This document shows positions 25,672 through 33,145 of a stretch of 64,000 nucleotides of DNA, piece after piece. The notes beneath the pieces were generated by a model that did no database searches, was not told the DNA's origin, and saw only the letters and a program-made list of their open reading frames with translations. This stretch comes from DASPWW01 sp963841715 (GTDB taxonomy: Bacteria > Actinomycetota > Thermoleophilia > Solirubrobacterales > 70-9): the NCBI GenBank assembly GCA_963841715.1, contig CAWJDP010000002.1, forward strand, positions 124,001 through 188,000, given 5' to 3'. Position numbers and translations under genes: made by a program. Each line of letters begins with the position of its first letter. Position 1 is the stretch's first letter.

Positions 25672-26014
25672 GCGGCGACCCTCAGTCCGCTCCACGATGG
25701 TCAAGGTCGCCGCGCTCTCGTGCGCGGCGGCCGTGGCCGTCGGGGGCGGTCTCTCGCTCCAGCTCGCGCACGGCAACGATCCCGCCCTGGGACCGAAGGT
25801 CGATGCGATCACGGCTGCCCGCAAGGCACGCCCGAAGCGGATCATCAAGACGACTGTCGTCCGCAAGGAGATGGCGCCGAAGCCGAGCCCGGCTACCGGA
25901 GCGGCCCCAACGACTTCCTCCGTCCCCACCACGAGCGCACCCGCCGCGCCGGCGGCGCCGGCGCCGGTGGCGCCGGCCCCCGCGCCTGCGCCGGTGACGA
26001 CGAGCGCGTCCTAG
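25664..26014 (+). CDS. small secreted protein with LQLAHGxDPALGPK motif (copy 1)
   Basis: The 116-residue protein has an N-terminal signal-anchor helix (VKVAALSCAAAVAVGGGLS) followed at once by LQLAHGNDPALGPK. A Lys/Arg-rich stretch and an Ala/Pro/Thr-rich tail follow. The same helix-plus-motif arrangement is in the 49909-50268 protein (LSIQLAHGSDPALGPK). Both lie just upstream of a ferric-reductase-like gene; here ApbE intervenes. The conserved His directly outside the membrane could be a ligand or docking point; that is inference. No database family is recognised. It begins inside the end of the previous gene (ATG at 25664). Confidence 0.72.
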   Translation: MTKRRPSVRSTMVKVAALSCAAAVAVGGGLSLQLAHGNDPALGPKVDAITAARKARPKRIIKTTVVRKEMAPKPSPATGAAPTTSSVPTTSAPAAPAAPAPVAPAPAPAPVTTSAS

Positions 26015-26018
26015 AGCG

Positions 26019-26987
26019 ATGAGCACCGCCGAGCACGAGAGCCGGTTCGACCTGTTCGGATCGCACGTCCGGCTGCTGATCGGGCCGCCGGTGCGACCGG
26101 GGGCTCCGTCCGCCGAGACCGCGGCGGTGCAGATCGAAGCCTTCCTCCGCCTCATGCACAGGCGGCTGACGCGATTCGAGCCCGAGAGCGAGCTCAGCGA
26201 GCTGAACGCGAGCCCGAACGAGATCTCCCAGGTGTCGTCGCTCCTCTCGACGGCTGTCGCGGCGGGCGTGTGGGCTGCGCAGCTGACCGGGGGGCTGGTC
26301 GATCCGACCCTCGTCGGCGAGCTCGAGCGCGCCGGCTACGCGCACTCGCGGGCGGGAATGCCCGCCGCCTCGCTCGCCGACGCGATCGCCGCCGCGCCGC
26401 CGCGCCAGCCGGCGAGCCCGAGCCCGGACGCGCGCTGGCGCGCGATCGAGGTCGACCTGCAGACGCGGACCGTGCGCCGGCCGCCGGGCGTTCGCATCGA
26501 CACCGGTGGCGCCGGCAAGGGTCTCGCCGCCGACCTCGCCTCGGCTCGCCTCTCCGCCTACGCGACGCACGTCGTCGACGCCGGCGGCGACCTGCGGATC
26601 GGGGGAGAGCGCAGCACGGACCGGGTCGTCGAGGTCGAGGATCCGCTGACCGGCGAGATCGCGATCGAGTTCCCGATCGCGCGCGGCGCCGTCGCGACGA
26701 GCGGTCTCGCGACTCGAATCTGGAAGACCGGCGACGGGTACGCGCACCATCTCCTCGACCCCGCGACGGGCGAGCCGGCGTGGACGGGCGTGATCCAGGC
26801 GACCGCGGTCGCCGACACCGCGCTGCGCGCTGAGGCTCTCGCCAAGGCGGCGCTGCTCTCCGGACCGGAGCGTGGCATCGAGCTGCTGAGTGAGCGCGGA
26901 GGTGTCGTGGTCCTTGACGACGGCTCGCTTGAGATCGCCGGCGGGCTGCCCGAGCCATCGGATGGCTCCGAGGCGCTGGCGGCGTGA
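26019..26987 (+). CDS. apbE: FAD:protein FMN transferase (ApbE family)
   Basis: The 322-residue protein matches ApbE, which uses FAD and Mg2+ to attach FMN to a Thr/Ser of a partner protein. Visible motifs are RRLTRFEPESELSELN, RIDTGGAGKGLAADL, VVDAGGDLRIGG, VATSGLATR and HHLLDPATGEPAW. There is no obvious signal peptide or lipobox, unlike many exported ApbE proteins, so it may act in the cytosol. I see no DxxTGAT-like flavinylation site in neighbouring products, so its target is unknown. The stop overlaps the GTG of the ferric-reductase-like gene. Confidence 0.9.
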   Translation: MSTAEHESRFDLFGSHVRLLIGPPVRPGAPSAETAAVQIEAFLRLMHRRLTRFEPESELSELNASPNEISQVSSLLSTAVAAGVWAAQLTGGLVDPTLVGELERAGYAHSRAGMPAASLADAIAAAPPRQPASPSPDARWRAIEVDLQTRTVRRPPGVRIDTGGAGKGLAADLASARLSAYATHVVDAGGDLRIGGERSTDRVVEVEDPLTGEIAIEFPIARGAVATSGLATRIWKTGDGYAHHLLDPATGEPAWTGVIQATAVADTALRAEALAKAALLSGPERGIELLSERGGVVVLDDGSLEIAGGLPEPSDGSEALAA

Positions 26988-27649
26988 ACACCAGCTCCTA
27001 CACCGACCCGAGCCAGCACTTCTTCTGGCTCGCCAGCCGGGCGGTCGGCGTCGTCGCGCTGATCCTGATCTCGCTCTCCGTCGGGCTCGGACTCGCGCTT
27101 TCCGGCCGGATCACACGCGGGCCGGGGGTCCCGGCGAAGCTCAAGCACCTGCACGAGGCGATCACGCTGACCTCGATGATCGCGATCGCGGGCCACGGCC
27201 TGCTGCTGCTCGGCGACAGCTACCTGCGGCCCGGGCTCGCCGGGATCGCGCTCCCGTTTGCGATGAAGAACCAGCCCGTGTGGACGGGCCTCGGGATCAT
27301 CGGCGGCTGGCTCGCGGCAATCCTGGGTCTGAGCTTCTACGCCCGCAAGTGGATAACGACGCGCGTGTGGCGCTGGATGCACCGTTGGACGCTGCTCGTC
27401 TACGCGCTGGCGATCGCGCACACGCTCGGGTCGGGCACCGACGCCCGCGCTCCGTGGCTGCTGGCGATCATCGGCGTGACCGCGGTGCCGATCGTGTTCG
27501 CCGGCACGTACCGCTTCCTCCCGCGCGAGAGGGCGCGCCGACCCGATGCGATCCCGACGCCCGAAACGCCCGGGGCCGACCCATACCAGGTTCCGCGCAG
27601 CCGCAGTCGCGAGATCCCGCGGCCGGCGCCCGAGAGCGCAGGATCGTGA
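26984..27649 (+). CDS. ferric-reductase-like haem membrane protein (copy 1)
   Basis: The 221-residue protein has about six hydrophobic segments, matching the ferric-reductase-like transmembrane domain (MsrQ/FRE type). Likely haem-ligand histidines lie in KHLHEAI, AGHGLLLLGDSYL, WRWMHRWTLLVYA and IAHTLGSGTD. The N-terminus SSYTDPSQHFFWLASRAVG is nearly identical to that of the paralogue at 50274-50900. No flavin or NAD domain is fused; the flavoprotein encoded next could supply electrons from the cytosol. GTG start overlaps the apbE stop, and the stop overlaps the next GTG, so this is one operon. Confidence 0.87.
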   Translation: MNTSSYTDPSQHFFWLASRAVGVVALILISLSVGLGLALSGRITRGPGVPAKLKHLHEAITLTSMIAIAGHGLLLLGDSYLRPGLAGIALPFAMKNQPVWTGLGIIGGWLAAILGLSFYARKWITTRVWRWMHRWTLLVYALAIAHTLGSGTDARAPWLLAIIGVTAVPIVFAGTYRFLPRERARRPDAIPTPETPGADPYQVPRSRSREIPRPAPESAGS

Positions 27650-28839
27650 CCGCCGGCGTCGTCATCGCCGGCGGCGGGCTCGCGGCGCAGCGCTGCGGCG
27701 AGACGCTGCGCTCGAAGGGCTATGAGGGCCGGATCCGAATCGTCTCCGACGAGCCGGTTGCCCCCTATGACCGCCCGCCGCTGTCGAAGGGGCTGCTGCT
27801 CGGCGAGGCGGGCGAGGACGAGCTCAGCTACCGCGACGCGTCCTGGTATCCGGACTCCGGGATCGAGCTCATGCTCGGCGAGCGGGCCGAGGCGCTCGAC
27901 CCCGAGCGCCGCGAGCTGCGGCTCGCGAGTGGCTCGGGGCTCGAGTACGCGCAGCTTCTGATCGCCACCGGGAGCGCCCCGCGGCGGCTGCCGTTCGCCG
28001 AGGGATACTCCAACGTCCACTACCTGCGAACCGTCTCCGACGCCGTCGAGCTGCGGAGCGCGCTTCGGCCCGGAGCGCGACTCGTCGTGATCGGCGCGGG
28101 GTTCATCGGCCAGGAGGTCGCCGCGAGCGCGCGCCGGATCGGCGCCGAGGTGACGATCGTCGAGGCGCTCGAGGCCCCGCTGGTGAGGATTCTCGGCGCC
28201 GAGCTGGGTCGCTGGTTCGCCGAGCTTCACACCGAGGAGGGCGTCGAGGTGATCCTCGGCGCCGGCGTCGCGCGCTTCGTCGGTGACGACGCCGTGCGCG
28301 AGGTTGTGCTCGCGGACGGGCGCCGGATCGCATCCGATGCCGTCCTCGTCGGAATCGGCGTCGCGCCCGCGACCGAGTGGCTCGCCGGCAGCGGCCTGCC
28401 CACAGACGGCGTGCCCGTCGACGCGCTTGCGAGAACGGAGCTCCCGCACGTGTTCGCCGCCGGCGATGCGGCGCGGCCGTTCGACCCGACGCTTGACGCC
28501 CACGTCCGCACCGAGCACTGGGAGGCGGCTGCCCGCCAGGGCGTCGCCGCGGCTCGGGGAATGCTCGGTCTCGACCCCCTCAAGCACGCGCATCCCAGCT
28601 TCTGGAGCGACCAGTACGGGACTCGGATCCAGTACCTCGGCCACGCCGACGGCGCCGATTCGGTGACGATCGACGGTGACCCGCGCGAGCGGGATTTCAC
28701 CGCGACGCTGCGCCGCCGCGGCCACCCGGTGGCCGTGCTGCTCGTCGGTCGGCCCCGCGCGCTCGCCGAGGCGAGGCGAACGCTGAGCGGCCCGCGCGAT
28801 CCAGGCGGCTCGGTAAGAGAACTCTCAGCGACCGTTTAG
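27646..28839 (+). CDS. NAD(P)H-dependent ferredoxin reductase-like flavoprotein
   Basis: The 397-residue flavoprotein resembles rubredoxin/ferredoxin reductases of dioxygenase and P450 systems. It has FAD motif VVIAGGGLAAQRCGETL, PYDRPPLSKGLLLG, NAD motif LVVIGAGFIGQEVAASARRIG, and the second FAD contact VFAAGDAARPF followed by EHWEAAARQGVAAARGMLG. It probably passes electrons from NAD(P)H to the [3Fe-4S]-type ferredoxin encoded 62 bases downstream, or to the haem membrane protein upstream. GTG start overlaps the preceding stop. Its last codons contain two units of the repeated promoter element. Confidence 0.88.
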   Translation: MTAGVVIAGGGLAAQRCGETLRSKGYEGRIRIVSDEPVAPYDRPPLSKGLLLGEAGEDELSYRDASWYPDSGIELMLGERAEALDPERRELRLASGSGLEYAQLLIATGSAPRRLPFAEGYSNVHYLRTVSDAVELRSALRPGARLVVIGAGFIGQEVAASARRIGAEVTIVEALEAPLVRILGAELGRWFAELHTEEGVEVILGAGVARFVGDDAVREVVLADGRRIASDAVLVGIGVAPATEWLAGSGLPTDGVPVDALARTELPHVFAAGDAARPFDPTLDAHVRTEHWEAAARQGVAAARGMLGLDPLKHAHPSFWSDQYGTRIQYLGHADGADSVTIDGDPRERDFTATLRRRGHPVAVLLVGRPRALAEARRTLSGPRDPGGSVRELSATV

Positions 28840-28866
28840 CCGTCCCTCACCGCGCAGCCGCACGAT
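28811..28866 (+). promoter_or_regulatory. promoter with 11-base direct repeats (copy 2)
   Basis: Units are CGGTAA (28811), CTCTCA (28822), CGTTTA (28833) and CCCTCA (28844), then CACGAT at 28861-28866. Spacing is identical to the copy at 25204. The first units lie inside the 3' end of the reductase gene, so the ferredoxin gene would have its own internal promoter. The predicted start near 28873 leaves a short leader containing a good ribosome binding site. Confidence 0.6.
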
Positions 28867-28901
28867 TGCCCTACGCAATTCGAACGTCAAGGAAAGGGCA
28901 A

Positions 28902-29126
28902 ATGGAAAGGCAAACCGCAGTCAGGCATGTCCCTCAGATCGACGAGACCGCGTGTCTCGCACACGGAGACTGCGCGGAGATCGCCCCGAGGGTGTTCGAG
29001 GTCGAGGACGTCGCGGTCGTCGTCGGTGACGGCACCCGTGACGAGCTGATCGCAGCCGCCGAGGCCTGCCCCGCCGGGGCGATCTCGGTGATCGACCTCG
29101 AGACCGGCGAGGAGGTGTACCCATGA
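28902..29126 (+). CDS. single-cluster ferredoxin, CxxHxxC type
   Basis: The 74-residue ferredoxin of the P450-type [3Fe-4S]/[4Fe-4S] family has CLAHGDCAEIAPRVF and AEACPAGAI, giving three cysteines. The fourth ligand position is His (C-x2-H-x2-C). Such ferredoxins usually hold a [3Fe-4S] cluster or an unusual [4Fe-4S]. It is probably the acceptor of the reductase encoded upstream. The ATG at 28902 has AAGGAAAGGG just upstream. Stop overlaps the next ATG. No P450 gene is seen in the window, so the final acceptor may be the haem membrane protein. Confidence 0.88.
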   Translation: MERQTAVRHVPQIDETACLAHGDCAEIAPRVFEVEDVAVVVGDGTRDELIAAAEACPAGAISVIDLETGEEVYP

Positions 29127-29419
29127 GCCATGCGAAGAGGCTGACGATCTCCCTGCTCGCGACGCTGACGTTCATCGGCGGCCTCGTGGGCGGCGGAATC
29201 GCGTGGTCGCAGGGCGGCGCCCAGCAGCCGACCGGCCAGGCGAACGTGAGGACGGTCGCGGCGAAGGGCGGCTCCACGCTCCAGCCGGTGCGGACGTCGA
29301 GCTCCGGCGCCGCGGCTCCGGTGACGTCGGGCACCACCGTCGCGCAGACGTCGGTGCCGCGCGGCGAGGACGGCTCCGCCGCCTCACCGCCGGGGCTCCA
29401 GCCCCGCGGCGACGACTAA
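29123..29419 (+). CDS. small exported protein, function unknown
   Basis: The 98-residue protein has a positively charged N-terminus (MSHAKRLT), a hydrophobic helix (ISLLATLTFIGGLVGGGIAW) and a Gln/Ser/Thr/Gly-rich tail with no cysteines. It resembles the other small anchored proteins of this module in architecture, but lacks the LQLAHG motif; after the helix it reads SQGGAQQPTG. GAGGAGG precedes the ATG, which overlaps the ferredoxin stop. It is the last gene before a strong hairpin. Role unknown. Confidence 0.68.
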   Translation: MSHAKRLTISLLATLTFIGGLVGGGIAWSQGGAQQPTGQANVRTVAAKGGSTLQPVRTSSSGAAAPVTSGTTVAQTSVPRGEDGSAASPPGLQPRGDD

Positions 29420-29430
29420 GGCCGTGCCCC

Positions 29431-29462
29431 CGGGCCCGCCGTAGGTGAATACGGCGGGCCCG
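29431..29462 (+). terminator. perfect 13-bp hairpin, likely terminator
   Basis: CGGGCCCGCCGTA and its exact complement flank a 6-base loop (GGTGAA) 12 bases after the small exported protein gene. There is no T-run, but GC-rich hairpins without T-runs commonly end transcription in Actinobacteria. It separates the redox module from the next flavoprotein gene. Confidence 0.65.
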
Positions 29463-29520
29463 AGTCCGTACTCCCCCCGGATGGCCGCAGGGCCGGCTCG
29501 CGCTAGGTTCGCGGACGAGA

Positions 29521-30729
29521 GTGGAGCGGTTCGAGGGAAAGCGCAAGCCCCGCGTCCTCATAGTCGGCGGCGGGGTCGCCGCGCTGGAGGCCCTGCTCGG
29601 GCTGCGCCGCCTCGCCGAGGAGAGAGTCGAGATCGAGCTCGTTGCCCCCGAGCGCGCCTTCGTCTACAAGCCGCTTGCGATCTCGGAGCTGTTCGGCGTC
29701 GGCGACGTGCGGCGCTTCGATCTCGCGGCGATCGTTGCCGATCAGGGTGCGACCTACACGCCGGACGCCATCACCTCCGTCGATTCCGAGCGTCGGATCG
29801 CGCACACTCGGGCGAACGGCGAGATCCCCTATGACGCGCTCGTCGTCGCCTGCGGAGCCCGGATGCGTCACTCGCTTGACGGCGCCGTGACCTTCTGGGG
29901 AGCCGGGGATGGAGGCGCGATCGAGGAGCTGCTCGCCGACATCGAGGCCGGCCGCGCGAGCGAGGTCGCGTTCGCGCTGCCGAGCGGCCCGAGCTGGCCG
30001 CTGCCGCTGTACGAGCTCGCGCTGCTCACTTCGGCGCACCTCGCCGACGCGGGGGTCGACTCGGCCAGCCTCTCGCTGGTGACCCCGGAGGAAGCTCCGC
30101 TTGCGATCTTCGGCGCGCGAGCTAGCGCTGCAATCCGCGCGCTTCTGAGCGACCGCGGGATCGCCGTGCTGACGGGCGCCCACCCGGCGGAGATCGAGGA
30201 GGGCCACCTTCGCCTCGTCCCCGCGGGCCGCATTGCCGCTGACCGCGTCGTCACCGTGCCGCGCACCCTGGGCCCGGCAATGGCCGGCCTGCCCGAGGAC
30301 GAGCACGGCTACATCCCGGTCGACCGGCACGGCCGCGTGCGCGGCGTCGCGGGCGTCTTCGCGGCGGGCGACGCGGTCGCATTCCCGATCAAGCAGGGCG
30401 GTCTCGCCGCGCAGCAGGCTGACGCCGTCGCCGAGGTGCTCGCTGCGTGGTCGGGGGCCGACGTGACGCCGAAGCCGTTCGACCCGGTGCTCCGGGGCCT
30501 GCTGCTGACCGGCGGCGAGGCGCGCTTCCTGCGCTCGGAGATCGGGGGCGGGCGCGGCGAGAGCTCGGTGGCAACGAGTCAGGCACTGTGGTGGCCGCCG
30601 GGCAAGATCGCGGGTCGCCACCTTGCGCCCTACCTCGCGGCGCTCGCCGGCGCCGATCTCGATCGGGACCCGCCCGAGGATCGCGACGGCATCCAATTGG
30701 AGGTTTCGCTGGAGCAAGAACCGGCGTAA
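29521..30729 (+). CDS. SQR-like FAD-dependent oxidoreductase
   Basis: The 402-residue flavoprotein is paralogous to the proteins at 11449-12855 and 1-107. FAD motif VLIVGGGVAALEALLGL, a LPLYELALLTSAHL segment, AAGDAVAFPIKQGGLAAQQAD and ALWWPPGKIAGRHLAPYL are shared with the 11449 protein. It has a single cysteine (VVACGARMRH), so the two-cysteine SQR mechanism is missing. It lacks the helical C-terminal extension of the 11449 copy. GTG at 29521 is the start. Only 12 bases separate it from the sensor kinase gene, so the two may be one transcript. Substrate and electron acceptor unknown. Confidence 0.8.
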   Translation: MERFEGKRKPRVLIVGGGVAALEALLGLRRLAEERVEIELVAPERAFVYKPLAISELFGVGDVRRFDLAAIVADQGATYTPDAITSVDSERRIAHTRANGEIPYDALVVACGARMRHSLDGAVTFWGAGDGGAIEELLADIEAGRASEVAFALPSGPSWPLPLYELALLTSAHLADAGVDSASLSLVTPEEAPLAIFGARASAAIRALLSDRGIAVLTGAHPAEIEEGHLRLVPAGRIAADRVVTVPRTLGPAMAGLPEDEHGYIPVDRHGRVRGVAGVFAAGDAVAFPIKQGGLAAQQADAVAEVLAAWSGADVTPKPFDPVLRGLLLTGGEARFLRSEIGGGRGESSVATSQALWWPPGKIAGRHLAPYLAALAGADLDRDPPEDRDGIQLEVSLEQEPA

Positions 30730-30741
30730 CCTGCCCCGGAG

Positions 30742-32457
30742 ATGAGCCGGGCTGCTCTCGAAGAGCGCCGACTGCAGCGCCTGATCGAGGTCGGGCGCGG
30801 GCTCGTGTCAGAGCTCGACCCCGAGATCGTCCTCGAGCGTGTTCTCGAGGCGGCCCGCGATCTCACCGGAGCCCGCTACGCGGCCCTCGGGGTCCTGAAC
30901 GAGGATCGCTCTGAGCTCGAGCGCTTCCTCTACCTCGGGATCGACTCCGAGACACGGGCGAAGATCGGCGACCTCCCGCGGGGCCGCGGCGTCCTCGGGC
31001 TGCTGATCGGCGAGCCGAAGCCGTTGCGGCTGTCCGATGTCGGAGCGCATCCCCGCTCCTTCGGATTTCCCCCGAGCCACCCTCCGATGGCGACGTTCCT
31101 GGGGATCCCGATACTGATCCGGGGCGAGGTTTTCGGGAACCTCTACCTGACCGAGAAGGCGGACGGGCGGGAGTTCGACGAGGCCGACGAGGAGGCCGCG
31201 ACCGTGCTTGCGGGGTGGGTGGCGATCGCGGTCGAGAACGCGCGCCTCTACGAGCGCGCCGAGGGCCGCCGGCTCGAGCTCGAGCGCGCGGTGCACGGGC
31301 TTGAGGCGATGAGTGAGATCGCGCTCGCGGTCGGCGGTGAGACCGACCTCGAGCGGATCCTCGAGATCGTGGTCAAAAGGGCGCGCGCTTATGTCGAGGC
31401 CCGCCGGCTCGTGCTGATGCTCCGCGAGGGCGAGGAGCTCGTGCTCGCCGCCGGGGCGGGGGAGCTCGGTCGGGGGGTCGTCGGCAGGCGGATCCCCGTC
31501 GAGGGCACGCTCTCGGGTCAGATCCTGCGCTCGGGTCGAACCGAGCGCGTCCACGAGCTCTCGAAGCGGCTGCTCCTCGGCAGCCCCAACGACTACTTCG
31601 GGACCGGCGCCGAGACCGGTCTGTTCGTTCCGATGATCTACCGCGGTCGCGCGGTCGGTGTGCTGATCGCAGCCGACCGGCTGACCGGTGACGGCGACTT
31701 CACCGAGGACGACGCCGACCTGCTCGCGTCGTTCGCGGCGAGCGCCGCGACCGCGGTCGCGACCGCGCGCATCGGTGCCGAGGAGCGGCTTCGTCACAGC
31801 ATCGCCGCGGCCGAGCGCGAGCGCTCTCGATGGGCGCGCGAGCTCCACGACGAGACCCTGCAGGCGCTCGGCGCCCGCCGCGTCCTGCTCTCGAACGCGA
31901 TCGGCAGGGGAGACCCGGAGCTGCTCGAGGCCGTGGCGCGGGATGTGGTCGAGCAGCTCGGTGAGGAGATCGACAAGCTTCGCGGCCTGATTACGGAGCT
32001 GCGGCCCGCGGTCCTCGACCAGATCGGCCTCGGGGCCGCGATCGAGGAGTTGGCAGGGCGCATGGTCGTCACCGAGGGGGTGCAGCCCGAGTGCGAGATC
32101 TCGCTCGCCCGCGAGCAGGAGAAGACGGCCGAGCGGCTCGAGCCGGAGCTCGAGAGTGCCGTCTACCGCGTCGTCCAGGAGGCGCTGACGAACATCGCCA
32201 AGCACGCCCGCGCCGAGCGCGTCGAACTGCGTGTCGTCGAGGAGAACGATCGACTCGAGATCGCGGTCATCGACGACGGCGTCGGCTTCGATCCCGGTGC
32301 CGACACCGACGGCTTCGGGGTGCTGGGGATGCGCGAGCGCGTGACGATGGTCGGCGGCAGCATCGAGCTCACCTCGACCCCCGGCTCGGGAACGAGGCTT
32401 CGGGCGGTGCTCCCGGTGACCCGGGCCCGCGACGGCGAGCACCCGCGGGCAGCCTAG
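30742..32457 (+). CDS. DosS/DevS-like GAF-GAF sensor histidine kinase
   Basis: The 571-residue soluble kinase has two GAF domains (about 20-175 and 190-345), then HisKA_3 with the phosphoacceptor in RWARELHDETLQAL. HATPase shows QEALTNIAKHARA, DDGVGFDP and GFGVLGMRERV. GAF-A closely follows mycobacterial DosS: GRGVLGLLIGEPKPLRL, then GFPPSHPPMATFLGIPI and VFGNLYLTEKADG. The histidine in PPSHPPM (residue 113) aligns with the haem ligand His149 of DosS, so haem-based O2, NO or CO sensing is likely. The gene converges with a NarL-type regulator and lies upstream of the hydrogenase operon. Confidence 0.92.
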   Translation: MSRAALEERRLQRLIEVGRGLVSELDPEIVLERVLEAARDLTGARYAALGVLNEDRSELERFLYLGIDSETRAKIGDLPRGRGVLGLLIGEPKPLRLSDVGAHPRSFGFPPSHPPMATFLGIPILIRGEVFGNLYLTEKADGREFDEADEEAATVLAGWVAIAVENARLYERAEGRRLELERAVHGLEAMSEIALAVGGETDLERILEIVVKRARAYVEARRLVLMLREGEELVLAAGAGELGRGVVGRRIPVEGTLSGQILRSGRTERVHELSKRLLLGSPNDYFGTGAETGLFVPMIYRGRAVGVLIAADRLTGDGDFTEDDADLLASFAASAATAVATARIGAEERLRHSIAAAERERSRWARELHDETLQALGARRVLLSNAIGRGDPELLEAVARDVVEQLGEEIDKLRGLITELRPAVLDQIGLGAAIEELAGRMVVTEGVQPECEISLAREQEKTAERLEPELESAVYRVVQEALTNIAKHARAERVELRVVEENDRLEIAVIDDGVGFDPGADTDGFGVLGMRERVTMVGGSIELTSTPGSGTRLRAVLPVTRARDGEHPRAA

Positions 32458-33101
32458 GTCTCGATCAGGTTTCGCTCCAGTGCGTAGCGGACGAGCTCGG
32501 AGCGAGTTGTCAGGCCGAGCTTCTGCTGGATGTGGGCGCGATGCGACTCGACGGTGCGCACGCTGAGGTAGAGCTGCTCGGCGATCTCGTTGTTGGTGTG
32601 GCCGAGCGCGATCAGCCGCAGGACCTCCACCTCGCGGTTCGAGAGCTCGTCCTGCGCGCTTGGCTCGGGCTCCGCAGCGAGCCGCGCCCCGAGCTCGGGC
32701 TGGAGGTAGGTCTGGCCCTCGGATGCCATCCGCACGGCCTTGACGAGCTCTCCGTCGGCCGCCTCCTTGAGGATGTAGCCAAGCGCCCCGGCGCGCATTG
32801 CCTCGCGCGCGAACGCCGGCTCCGACTGCATCGTCAGGATCACGATCTGCGTGTCGGGCGACTCGTCGCGGATCTTCGGGATCGCGACTAGCCCGGACTC
32901 CCCGGGCAGGTTGAGGTCGAGGACGAGGACGCGCGGCTTGTGCCCGCGAACGTAGCGCGCGGCCGACTCCGCGTCGCCGGCCTCGGCGACGACCTCGAAT
33001 CCCTCCTCGGCGTCGAGCAGCAGCTTCAGCGCGCTGCGGACGACGGCGTGGTCGTCCGCGAGCACGATCGTCACAGTCTCGGTCTCAGCGGCCTCGGTCA
33101 C
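32454..33101 (-). CDS. NarL/FixJ-family response regulator
   Basis: The 215-residue regulator has a receiver domain with LADDHAVVRSALKLLL, phosphoacceptor in VLVLDLNLPGESG and YILKEAADGELVKAV. A LuxR-type HTH follows, with LSNREVEVLRLIALGHTNNEIAEQLYLSVRTVESHR. The GTG at 33101 is used; the open frame continues to 33155 but adds nothing homologous. Its 3' end overlaps the histidine kinase end by 4 bases on the opposite strand. It is divergent from hyhB with a 44-base gap, so it may control hydrogenase expression. Pairing with the DosS-like kinase is inferred from adjacency. Confidence 0.92.
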   Translation of the reverse strand: MTEAAETETVTIVLADDHAVVRSALKLLLDAEEGFEVVAEAGDAESAARYVRGHKPRVLVLDLNLPGESGLVAIPKIRDESPDTQIVILTMQSEPAFAREAMRAGALGYILKEAADGELVKAVRMASEGQTYLQPELGARLAAEPEPSAQDELSNREVEVLRLIALGHTNNEIAEQLYLSVRTVESHRAHIQQKLGLTTRSELVRYALERNLIET

Positions 33102-33145
33102 GGGCCGCGAGATTAGCGCCGCGGAGTAGGGTGCGTACCCGGGGC

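Noticed and set aside
29521..30729. Calling the SQR-like flavoprotein sulfide:quinone oxidoreductase
   Set aside because: Only one cysteine is present; the redox-active pair of true SQR is missing.
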